DNA from: Chitinophagaceae bacterium UBA2789
GTDB lineage: Bacteria; Bacteroidota; Bacteroidia; Chitinophagales; Chitinophagaceae
NCBI GenBank assembly: GCA_002352145.1
Contig: DEHX01000170.1
Location: 1,760 to 7,085, forward strand
Direction of reading: 5' to 3'
DNA: 5,326 bases
In this document: positions 1 to 5,326 of the stretch, piece after piece
Layout of the letters: each line of letters begins with the position of its first letter
Numbering within the stretch: position 1 is the first letter of the stretch
Made by a program: the position numbers and the translations under genes
The notes under the pieces: model-generated
The model's database searches: none
Told to the model about the DNA's origin: nothing
The model's input: only the letters and a program-made list of their open reading frames with translations

Positions 1-677
1 TCAGGCTGGTAATCTTTCTGGCGGCCCAGTCCGATAGCGCCTTTGGCTACCAGGTATCCACCGATAACAAAGAACACCAGGGCCAGTACAGCGATATAGG
101 CTTTATTGCGATAGAAAGGAACCGGTTCGGGGCGGATGATACCTTCTGCATCATCGCTCATTTTCTTCAGGTTGCTGTTCACCTGCATTAAGATCAGGGC
201 AATAACAGCGAGGATCAGCGAGATGATTCCGAAAATGATGGCATTGTTGCCAGAAGGCGCTTCCTGCGGAACATCTGTTTTTTCGCCACCTTTATTCTTC
301 TTGGCCACCTCATCATTTACATAGGCAACAATATTATCTACGTCGGCGAGGGTTACATCGGCGAAGCCGGTCATCATTGATCCGTATTTGGCTTTCAGGC
401 CCTGGGTATAAGGGTCGTTGGCCATGTAAGCAGCCGGGTTGTTGATCCATTTCAGCAACTCATTGTGGTCTGCCCATTTACCTCTTTCTTCCATACCCAT
501 CAGGGCAGGTCCTGTTCCGTCTTTAAATACGTTATGACAGGCAGCACATTTTCCTAAAAAAACGGCTTTACCTGCTGCAGGGTCGCCTGCAGCATAACTA
601 TTATTGACTACAGAAAAAACAAAAAAAGAAAAGCAGAATACTATCAGTCGCCGGCCGATTGGTTTACTAGGAATCAT
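1..677 (-). CDS. actA: ActA-like membrane cytochrome c of alternative complex III, N-terminal part (truncated by window edge)
   Basis: Translating the complement from the ATG at 677 gives 225 codons without a stop, running off the left edge. Seen: a signal peptide (residues 1-29, hydrophobic core about 11-24, likely cleavage in SYA|AGD); a monoheme class I cytochrome c domain with CAACH at 44-48 and a probable distal Met at 101 or 102 in SMMTGF; a charged linker; then two membrane helices at about 145-165 and 193-213. The visible end, RQKDYQP, resembles the junction in Bacteroidota ActA proteins just before a multihaem segment beginning with a QPI-x-FSHKxHAG-type sequence (recalled, not searched). 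In that family the protein carries electrons from the quinol-oxidising complex to a periplasmic or oxidase acceptor. If so, the missing part should hold several CxxCH motifs, and actB to actF should follow to the left. Alternative: another membrane-anchored monoheme cytochrome, such as a cbb3-oxidase-type subunit. The family call is fairly sure; haem number cannot be judged here. Confidence 0.78.
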   Translation of the reverse strand, partial: MIPSKPIGRRLIVFCFSFFVFSVVNNSYAAGDPAAGKAVFLGKCAACHNVFKDGTGPALMGMEERGKWADHNELLKWINNPAAYMANDPYTQGLKAKYGSMMTGFADVTLADVDNIVAYVNDEVAKKNKGGEKTDVPQEAPSGNNAIIFGIISLILAVIALILMQVNSNLKKMSDDAEGIIRPEPVPFYRNKAYIAVLALVFFVIGGYLVAKGAIGLGRQKDYQP

Positions 678-692
678 AGACACAATTGATTC
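671..692 (-). repeat. Small inverted repeat over the cytochrome start codon
   Basis: GAATCA (671-676) and TGATTC (687-692) are perfect 6-bp inverted repeats separated by 10 nt. In the cytochrome mRNA they could form a weak hairpin whose 3' arm includes the last two bases of the ATG. No Shine-Dalgarno sequence is visible. The pairing is seen; any effect on translation is inference, and a 6-bp A/T-rich stem can occur by chance. Confidence 0.3.
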
Positions 693-726
693 TGAAAAAA
701 TGTGGATAAAAACCGATAAACAGCCG

Positions 727-734
727 CAAAAGTA
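727..734 (-). promoter_or_regulatory. Probable Bacteroidota-type -7 element for the cytochrome gene
   Basis: On the minus strand this reads TACTTTTG, a full match to the TAnnTTTG -7 consensus of the Bacteroidota primary sigma factor. Transcription would begin near 720, leaving a leader of roughly 43 nt before the ATG at 677. No convincing TTG-type -33 element is seen at the expected 19-21 nt spacing, where the flanking inverted repeat lies instead. That could mean an activator-dependent promoter or a chance match. Confidence 0.5.
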
Positions 735-749
735 AGTCAGGATCACTAT

Positions 750-773
750 AAAAGTTCATCTGGTTTAACTTTT
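750..773. repeat. A/T-rich inverted repeat upstream of the cytochrome promoter
   Basis: AAAAGTT (750-756) and AACTTTT (767-773) are perfect 7-bp inverted repeats with a 10-nt spacer, followed on the plus strand by a T-run to 777. A further AAAAGT lies at 728-733, inside the -7-like element and 22 bp (two helical turns) from the first arm. The position fits a regulator site better than a terminator, because no plus-strand gene ends here within the window and the stem has a single G:C pair. This is inference from position and symmetry. Confidence 0.35.
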
Positions 774-937
774 TTTTGATCCGCTACCAGCCTGCATTTC
801 AGCCGATTTAAGGGGTTTCTTGTAAGGTGCCTAAAGTTGTTTGTCACAAAGCGGTCAACTTCCCGCCAGGCTTCAACATATGTGAAAATTTGAGACAGAT
901 CAAGCACATAAAAAACAAAAGAATGACGGAGCGGCTC

Positions 938-968
938 CTGTATGCTGGCTGTTTTTTCCTCAATTTTG
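938..968 (+). promoter_or_regulatory. Candidate promoter of the PurN fusion gene
   Basis: CAATTTTG (961-968) differs at one position from TAnnTTTG, and CTG at 938-940 lies 20 nt upstream where a TTG -33 element is expected. Transcription would start near 975, about 42 nt before the ATG at 1017. If right, the upstream in-frame ATG at 942 would not be transcribed, which supports the later start. Both elements are imperfect. Confidence 0.3.
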
Positions 969-1016
969 CGGCTCACCAACCGGCACGGGTCTTTTTTACG
1001 ATTTTATCGGGTAAAT

Positions 1017-1895
1017 ATGTTTGAGAAGCTCCAGAAAAAATGGAAAGTAAATGGCCTTCAACTGGCCCTTATCCTCTGCACATTCGCTATTGGCGGCAGC
1101 GCCACCGGTTTTGTGGGCAAAAAGATCATGAATGTGCTGCAAATACAGCAGGACTGGCTCTGGGCTGTTGTTTATATACTGCTTATTACGATCATATGGC
1201 CGATGGCTGTACTCATAGTGAGTATTCCTTTCGGGCAGTTTCGCTTCTTTACTAATTATATCCGCAAACTGGGCAGCAAACTGGGACTGGTAAAGGCTCC
1301 TGCCGCTCCGGAGGTATCCGAGCCGGTGCATATTGCTTTATTTGCCTCCGGCAGCGGTTCCAATGCCCAAAAGATCATTGACCGGTTCCGCAACAATCCT
1401 GTGGTAAAAGTGGTGCTGGTTGTTTGCAATAACCCAAAGGCCGGCGTATTAGAGATTGCCCGCAAAGAACAGATTCCGGTATTAATAATTGAAAAAGAAC
1501 GCTTCCTCCATGGCGATGCTTACCTGCATGAACTGATTGAAAAAAGAACCGATCTCATTGTGCTGGCAGGTTTTCTCTGGAAAATTCCGCCAACAATGAT
1601 CAATGCTTACCGTGATCATATCATTAATATACACCCGGCCTTGTTGCCCAAGTACGGAGGACAGGGAATGTACGGGCAAAGGGTTCACCAGGCTGTTATC
1701 GATAACAAGGAGAAAGAATCTGGCATCACTATTCACTATGTAGATGAGGTATATGATAACGGGAAGATAATTTTCCGGGCCAGTTGTGCTGTCCGGGAAA
1801 ATGACACGGCTGTTTCGCTATCGCAACGAGTGCAGGCACTGGAGCATGAGCATTATCCCCGGGTAATTGAAACGCTGATCAATCAATTTCAATAG
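1017..1895 (+). CDS. purN: DUF6787-like membrane domain fused to phosphoribosylglycinamide formyltransferase (PurN)
   Basis: A 292-residue protein in two parts. Residues 1-90 match my memory of DUF6787, a small Bacteroidota membrane protein: basic start (MFEKLQKKWK), helices at about 13-33 and 49-72, then a basic segment (FRFFTNYIRKLGSK). After an Ala/Pro-rich linker (about 91-103), residues 104-292 form a full PurN domain. PurN transfers formyl from 10-formyltetrahydrofolate to glycinamide ribonucleotide, giving formylglycinamide ribonucleotide in purine synthesis. Visible motifs are the phosphate loop SGSGSN (111-116) and catalytic residues N204 and H206 in INIHPALLPK and D247 in YDNG, matching E. 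coli N106, H108 and D144. Charge distribution predicts both ends, hence PurN, in the cytoplasm. I chose ATG 1017 over the in-frame ATG at 942 because the DUF typically begins at MxEKL-KKW and the extra 25 residues look non-coding. An in-frame GTG at 1326 could alternatively start a soluble PurN. Domain calls are confident; a functional membrane tether is inference. Confidence 0.9.
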   Translation: MFEKLQKKWKVNGLQLALILCTFAIGGSATGFVGKKIMNVLQIQQDWLWAVVYILLITIIWPMAVLIVSIPFGQFRFFTNYIRKLGSKLGLVKAPAAPEVSEPVHIALFASGSGSNAQKIIDRFRNNPVVKVVLVVCNNPKAGVLEIARKEQIPVLIIEKERFLHGDAYLHELIEKRTDLIVLAGFLWKIPPTMINAYRDHIINIHPALLPKYGGQGMYGQRVHQAVIDNKEKESGITIHYVDEVYDNGKIIFRASCAVRENDTAVSLSQRVQALEHEHYPRVIETLINQFQ

Positions 1896-1926
1896 TATCT
1901 TTCTTTTTCTTTTTAAATCAGCCACC

Positions 1927-3231
1927 ATGAAAAAGATCATTCTTATTTCATCTCTCCTTATTTTTCATGTAACCAGTTTTGCACAACAAACTGTTGTTGC
2001 CGCATCCAAAGCAACGGTGCTCACCCCGGCAAAACCGGAAGCAGCCGGATTTTCTGCCGAAAGGCTTCAGCGTATTGATGAGAACATCAACCAATGGATG
2101 GAAGACGGCAGGCTTAACGGAGGTGTAGCGCTGATCATCAGAAACGGAAAAATCGTTTATCATAAAGCGTTTGGATTTGATGACCCTGAAAAAACCAAAC
2201 CCATCCGCACAGATAATATTTACCGTATCGCTTCGCAGACAAAGGCTGTTACCAGTGCAGCCATTATGATGTTATATGAAGAAGGAAAGTTTTTATTGGA
2301 TGATCCCGTTAGCCGCTACATTCCTGAATTTGCCAAACAGCAGGTGCTGGACAAATTCAACCCGGCTGATACTACTTATACCACCGTACCTGCCAAATCA
2401 GAAGTTACGATTCGTCAGTTGCTAACCCATACTTCCGGTATCAGCTACCCGCAGATAGGCACCAAAGAAGCCAATGCCATTTATGCGAAAGCCCATTTAA
2501 TGGCAGGAATTGGTGTAGACAACAGCCGCAGTCTTGCCGCCGATGTAAAAACCATCGCCAAACTGCCGCTCATGCACCAGCCGGGTGAAAAATTCACTTA
2601 TGGTTTTAATACTGATATACTGGGCTACCTGGTAGAATATTTTTCCGGTATGAGCCTGGATGTTTTTTTCCGAAAAAGAATTTTTGAACCGCTCGGTATG
2701 AACGACACTTATTTTTACCTGCCTGCTGCCAAACATAGCCGGCTGGTGAACCTGTATGTTGAAAAAGATAAGCAACTCGAAAAGCCGGGAGCCATGGTTG
2801 ATTTCAACGGCGAGATCAATACAGATTATCCTAAAATGCAAAACACCTATTACTCCGGCGGCGGCGGTCTATCTTCTACAGCAAAGGACTATGCTGTTTT
2901 TCTGCAAATGCTGCTGAATGGCGGTACTTACAATGGGAAGCGGTTACTGTCACGACATACAGTGCGGTTGATGACGATGAACCAGATCGGAGACGTCAGC
3001 AGGGGGGCCAATAAGTTCGGGCTGGGTTTTGGTATCACTACTGAAAAGGGCAGCTCCTTGCTACCTACGCCGGAAGGTGTATATGAATGGGGCGGCGCTT
3101 TTGCCACCACTTACTGGGCCGATCCGAAGGAAAAACTGATTGGTATATTTTACCGCCAGTTATGGAGATCCACCTTCGGCGAAACAGCCAATAAGTTTAA
3201 AGTGCTGGTGTATTCCGCTTTAAATGACTGA
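1927..3231 (+). CDS. Secreted serine hydrolase, class C beta-lactamase-like / family VIII esterase type
   Basis: This 434-residue protein has a signal peptide (cleavage likely at SFA|QQ, residues 17-21) and a full beta-lactamase-family (PF00144-type) domain from about residue 40. Seen: SQTK at 103-106, giving nucleophile S103 and base K106; the YxN-motif tyrosine as Y225 in TYGFNTD, with F rather than N two residues on; and WGG at 388-390 where class C beta-lactamases and DD-peptidases have KTG. SxxK with WGG is known from family VIII carboxylesterases such as EstB, so ester hydrolysis in the periplasm is more likely than beta-lactam resistance. Substrate is unknown; this fold also includes DD-peptidases and D-amino-acid amidases. 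It begins 31 nt after the PurN fusion with no hairpin terminator between (a pyrimidine-rich stretch only), so co-transcription is possible. Length is complete for the family. The leader has no evident Shine-Dalgarno site. Confidence 0.88.
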   Translation: MKKIILISSLLIFHVTSFAQQTVVAASKATVLTPAKPEAAGFSAERLQRIDENINQWMEDGRLNGGVALIIRNGKIVYHKAFGFDDPEKTKPIRTDNIYRIASQTKAVTSAAIMMLYEEGKFLLDDPVSRYIPEFAKQQVLDKFNPADTTYTTVPAKSEVTIRQLLTHTSGISYPQIGTKEANAIYAKAHLMAGIGVDNSRSLAADVKTIAKLPLMHQPGEKFTYGFNTDILGYLVEYFSGMSLDVFFRKRIFEPLGMNDTYFYLPAAKHSRLVNLYVEKDKQLEKPGAMVDFNGEINTDYPKMQNTYYSGGGGLSSTAKDYAVFLQMLLNGGTYNGKRLLSRHTVRLMTMNQIGDVSRGANKFGLGFGITTEKGSSLLPTPEGVYEWGGAFATTYWADPKEKLIGIFYRQLWRSTFGETANKFKVLVYSALND

Positions 3232-3283
3232 TTCCTGTTTTATCATTGATTTAGCACTTTCTTTTGTTACTTGCCGCCTTATT

Positions 3284-3306
3284 GGTTGAACCGTTGATCA
3301 GTTAAC
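3284..3306. repeat. Cluster of three short palindromes upstream of the CarboxypepD_reg-like gene
   Basis: The 101-nt gap 3232-3332 contains GGTTGAACC (3284-3292), TGATCA (3295-3300) and GTTAAC (3301-3306) almost back to back. They lie 27-49 nt before the TTG start. A weak -7-like TTCTTTTG (3259-3266, one mismatch) lies just upstream, which would put the cluster at or after the transcription start, where an operator could act. No terminator hairpin for the preceding hydrolase is evident. Seen as sequence; function is speculative. Confidence 0.25.
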
Positions 3307-3332
3307 AGGATAACCCGCAACCCTAAACACTG

Positions 3333-4082
3333 TTGAGACCCTTTTTATATATACTCGCCATTTTGTTTCTGTTTTGCTCATCTGCTGCCGGGCAGTTTTA
3401 CAAAATCAGGGGAACTGTGTATGACAGTTCCCGCAATTATCCCATCGAACTGGTGAGTGTGCTGAGTACGTCAGGTACAGGAACAGTGACCAACTCCGAA
3501 GGCTATTATGAAATAGAAGTGCAGGAAAAGGATTCCATCTGGTTCAGCTACCTGAACAAGCCTACCATGAAATTCCCGGTACTGAAGATCATCAACCCGA
3601 TGGCCTTTGACATTTCCATACAGATAAATGTACCATTGCTGAGAGAAGTGAAGATCAAGCCGAGAATATACAAGCAGGATTCTGCGCAAAACAGACTTGA
3701 CTACGCTAAAATTTTCAATTACCAGAAACCGAAATTGAAAACCGTAACACCGCAGTATGGGGCAGGTGCAGGTTTTGACCTGAATGAACTCATCAATATG
3801 TTTCGGACCAAGCGAAACAGGAGTATCGCCTCTTTCCAGAAAAGGTTGCTGGAAGAGGAACAGGAAAAATATATCAACTTCCGTTTCAACAAAGCACTGG
3901 TGCGCCGGCTGACACTGCTGGATGGAAACGAACTGGACAGTTTCATGCGGGTTTTTCGTCCTTCTTACATCTTTACCACTATGGCCGGCGATTATGAATT
4001 CCAGTATTACATCAAAGAATCGCTCTATCGCTTCAAAAGAGGCTTGCCTCCGCTTGACCCTTTCCGTAAGGAAGAAGAATAA
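3333..4082 (+). CDS. Exported CarboxypepD_reg-like domain protein of unknown function (TTG start)
   Basis: The frame opens with a signal peptide (hydrophobic residues 4-15, likely cleavage at SAAG|QF near residue 20). Its codons directly follow an in-frame TAA at 3324-3326 with no ATG, so the start must be TTG at 3333 or CTG at 3330; I chose TTG. Residues 22-100 look like a CarboxypepD_reg-like (PF13715-type) beta-sandwich: YKIRGTVYD, then a GTVTNSEGYYEIEV core and SIWFSYL. In Bacteroidota this domain often begins TonB-dependent receptors, but here the 249-residue protein ends without any barrel. After it comes LREVKIKP (103-110) and a segment, RLDYAKIFNYQKP (121-133), that I associate with uncharacterised Bacteroidota proteins, then a basic, probably helical stretch (159-192) and a charged end (KEEE). 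C15 is not in a good lipobox, so a soluble periplasmic protein is likeliest. It is complete; the function is not known to me. Confidence 0.82.
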   Translation: MRPFLYILAILFLFCSSAAGQFYKIRGTVYDSSRNYPIELVSVLSTSGTGTVTNSEGYYEIEVQEKDSIWFSYLNKPTMKFPVLKIINPMAFDISIQINVPLLREVKIKPRIYKQDSAQNRLDYAKIFNYQKPKLKTVTPQYGAGAGFDLNELINMFRTKRNRSIASFQKRLLEEEQEKYINFRFNKALVRRLTLLDGNELDSFMRVFRPSYIFTTMAGDYEFQYYIKESLYRFKRGLPPLDPFRKEEE

Positions 4083-4119
4083 CCATAAGCGACGGCTTCA
4101 TCAAATCAAAAAAGAAAAG

Positions 4120-4127
4120 TATTTTTA
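4120..4127 (+). promoter_or_regulatory. Candidate -7 element for the second serine hydrolase
   Basis: TATTTTTA differs from TAnnTTTG only at the last base, and TTC at 4097-4099 lies 20 nt upstream in place of TTG. The predicted start near 4134 would leave a leader of about 45 nt, similar to the other two promoter candidates here. The 96-nt gap has no clear terminator, so read-through from the upstream gene is also possible. Confidence 0.3.
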
Positions 4128-4178
4128 GTTTCCCCTCTGAAGCTAACTTTCCCTTTATTCACCCTTAAACTAATTTAA

Positions 4179-5326
4179 ATGAAAAGGACATTGGCCTTAA
4201 CCGGTTTTGTATTACTGATAACTGCATGTTCCGTTGCACAGAATGAAAACTCCAGGGCTTTTATAGGCGACAGCCTTGATCAATATGTTGAAAAAGCACT
4301 GGGTGACTGGCAGATACCCGGTGCTGCTGTAGCCGTTGTAAAAGGAAGTAAAATTATTTATATGAAGGGGTATGGAGTAAAAGAAATGGATACAAAAAAC
4401 TCAGTAGATGAAAATACGCTGTTCATGATCGGCAGCAATACCAAAGCATTTACCGGCACCGCATTAGCAATGCTGGAAAGCGAAAAGAAATTATCACTGG
4501 ATGATAAAGTACAGAAATGGCTGCCCGATTTTAAACTATACGATCCATGGGTTACCAAAGAAGCCAATATAGCCGACTTGCTTAGCCACCGCCTGGGTTT
4601 TGAAACCTTCCAGGGAGATTTTATGTACTTCGATTCTGACCTGACCACCGCACAAGTGAGGGAAAAGTTTGGCAAAGTAAAACCGATGTATAGTTTCAGG
4701 AATAAATGGGGTTATTGTAATGCTGCATTTATGACGGCCGGAGAAATCATTCCCAAAGTAACGGGTAAGTCATGGGCTGATTTTGTAACAGAACGAATAT
4801 TTAAGCCCCTGGGCATGAGCCGCAGCCTTGCTCTATGTAAAGACATTGAGACAGCCACCAATAAAGCCGGTGCACACACCGTGGTGATGGGTGAACTAAA
4901 AAAAATACCTTATGGCCAGCTGGACAACATGGCGCCGGCCGGCAGTATCTCCTCGAGTGTAAGTGATATGAGTAAATGGGTGCTGGCACTGCTGAACGAT
5001 GGCAAAATGGAAGAAAAGCAAATAATTCCTTCATCTGCTATCAAACGTACCCGGCAGCCCGAATCCATTATGGGCGATGGCGGACATATGTTCAACAAAG
5101 CTCATTTCAACCTCTATGGTCTTGGCTGGTTTCTGGAAGAATATGCCGGAAGAAAAACAGTGGCTCATACCGGAGGAGTCAATGGTTTTGTAACCAGTGT
5201 TTGCCTGGTTCCGGAAGAAAAGCTCGGCATTATTGTACTCACCAATACTGATGCCAATGGTTTTTATGAAGCGCTGCGTAATGAATTGCAGGATGCCATG
5301 CTTGGATTGCCTTTCCGTGACTACAG
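4179..5326 (+). CDS. Exported serine hydrolase, class C beta-lactamase-like, 3' end missing
   Basis: Reading from the ATG at 4179 gives 382 codons with no stop before the right edge. The beta-lactamase-type fold (PF00144-like) covers about residues 30-375, and all three canonical motifs are intact: SNTK at 86-89 (nucleophile S86, base K89), YCN at 179-181, and HTG at 330-332 in place of KTG. The N-terminus holds a lipobox, ITAC at 14-17, suggesting a lipoprotein anchored at C17, but also an SVA|Q site at 18-21 that signal peptidase I could use. SHRLGFE (136-142), the D-x-x-Y-FDSDLT region and KPLGM (209-213) resemble the serine hydrolases that often carry a C-terminal DUF3471 domain, which would lie beyond the window (recalled, not searched). 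Likely a periplasmic or envelope esterase or peptidase; substrate unknown. It is not a recent duplicate of the upstream hydrolase, as motifs, spacing and export signal differ. Confidence 0.87.
   Translation, partial: MKRTLALTGFVLLITACSVAQNENSRAFIGDSLDQYVEKALGDWQIPGAAVAVVKGSKIIYMKGYGVKEMDTKNSVDENTLFMIGSNTKAFTGTALAMLESEKKLSLDDKVQKWLPDFKLYDPWVTKEANIADLLSHRLGFETFQGDFMYFDSDLTTAQVREKFGKVKPMYSFRNKWGYCNAAFMTAGEIIPKVTGKSWADFVTERIFKPLGMSRSLALCKDIETATNKAGAHTVVMGELKKIPYGQLDNMAPAGSISSSVSDMSKWVLALLNDGKMEEKQIIPSSAIKRTRQPESIMGDGGHMFNKAHFNLYGLGWFLEEYAGRKTVAHTGGVNGFVTSVCLVPEEKLGIIVLTNTDANGFYEALRNELQDAMLGLPFRDY

Larger units (their letters stand above)
678..1016. other. Divergent intergenic region between the cytochrome and the PurN fusion
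   Basis: These 339 bp separate two genes transcribed away from each other, so both promoters should lie here. It holds a -7-like element for the leftward gene, an A/T-rich inverted repeat, and a weaker promoter candidate for the rightward gene, each listed separately. Short open frames crossing it (746-979 minus, 827-1024 plus) have low-complexity or arbitrary-looking products without recognisable domains and are not called. I see no tRNA-like cloverleaf, riboswitch-like structure or mobile-element end. Confidence 0.6.

Noticed and set aside
136..324. 62-codon plus-strand open frame
   Set aside because: It lies antisense within the cytochrome gene, whose frame carries a haem motif and membrane helices.
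750..777. Rho-independent terminator (inverted repeat plus T-run)
   Set aside because: The stem has a single G:C pair and no plus-strand gene ends upstream within the window; the site sits between divergent genes.
746..979. 77-codon minus-strand open frame in the divergent intergenic region
   Set aside because: It overlaps both promoter candidates and the inverted repeat, its product has no recognisable domain or export signal, and no start context supports it.
942..1016. N-terminal extension of the PurN fusion from the in-frame ATG at 942
   Set aside because: The extra 25 residues have no domain character, the DUF6787-type start is at the second ATG, and a promoter-like element lies at 961-968 inside the extension.
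827..1024. 65-codon plus-strand open frame before the PurN fusion
   Set aside because: It overlaps the candidate promoter and runs past the fusion's start in another frame; the product looks arbitrary.
1921..1929. GCCACCATG at the first hydrolase start, identical to a eukaryotic Kozak context
   Set aside because: All other signals are bacterial; with this base composition it is a chance match.
1927..3231. Beta-lactam resistance gene
   Set aside because: WGG replaces KTG and the YxN motif lacks its Asn, pointing to an esterase or other hydrolase rather than a true class C beta-lactamase.
3922..4128. 68-codon plus-strand open frame crossing the end of the CarboxypepD_reg-like gene
   Set aside because: It is a frame shadow of that gene extended into the A-rich intergenic gap, without domain features.

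Overview
The window looks like a chromosomal segment of a Bacteroidota bacterium, most likely from the Chitinophagaceae or a close relative. This is inferred from gene content recalled from memory, not from a search. The clues are an alternative complex III cytochrome of the Bacteroidota type, a DUF6787-like membrane domain, a CarboxypepD_reg-like exported protein, TAnnTTTG-like promoter elements, A/T-rich leaders without clear Shine-Dalgarno sites, and moderate GC content.

Layout. Positions 1-677 (minus strand) hold the N-terminal 225 codons of an ActA-like membrane cytochrome c; the rest lies beyond the left edge. A 339-bp divergent intergenic region (678-1016) follows, with a good -7-like element for the cytochrome, an A/T-rich inverted repeat, and a weaker promoter candidate for the rightward gene. 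Everything after that is on the plus strand: a DUF6787-PurN fusion (1017-1895), a secreted serine hydrolase of the class C beta-lactamase/family VIII esterase fold (1927-3231), an exported CarboxypepD_reg-like protein with a TTG start (3333-4082), and a second serine hydrolase of a different subfamily (4179 to the right edge, truncated).

Functional picture. The cytochrome belongs to the respiratory chain (quinol oxidation and electron transfer to a terminal oxidase). The PurN part of the fusion performs the first folate-dependent step of purine synthesis, and its N-terminal two-helix module would tether it to the inner membrane with the catalytic domain in the cytoplasm. The two hydrolases and the protein between them all carry export signals and probably act in the periplasm or outer envelope. 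No pathway clearly joins them. PurN and the first hydrolase are only 31 nt apart and may share a transcript; the 101-nt and 96-nt gaps downstream could hold their own promoters.

I see no tRNA, rRNA, CRISPR, insertion sequence, phage gene or defence gene. The most unusual item is the in-frame fusion of a membrane DUF domain to a purine biosynthesis enzyme.
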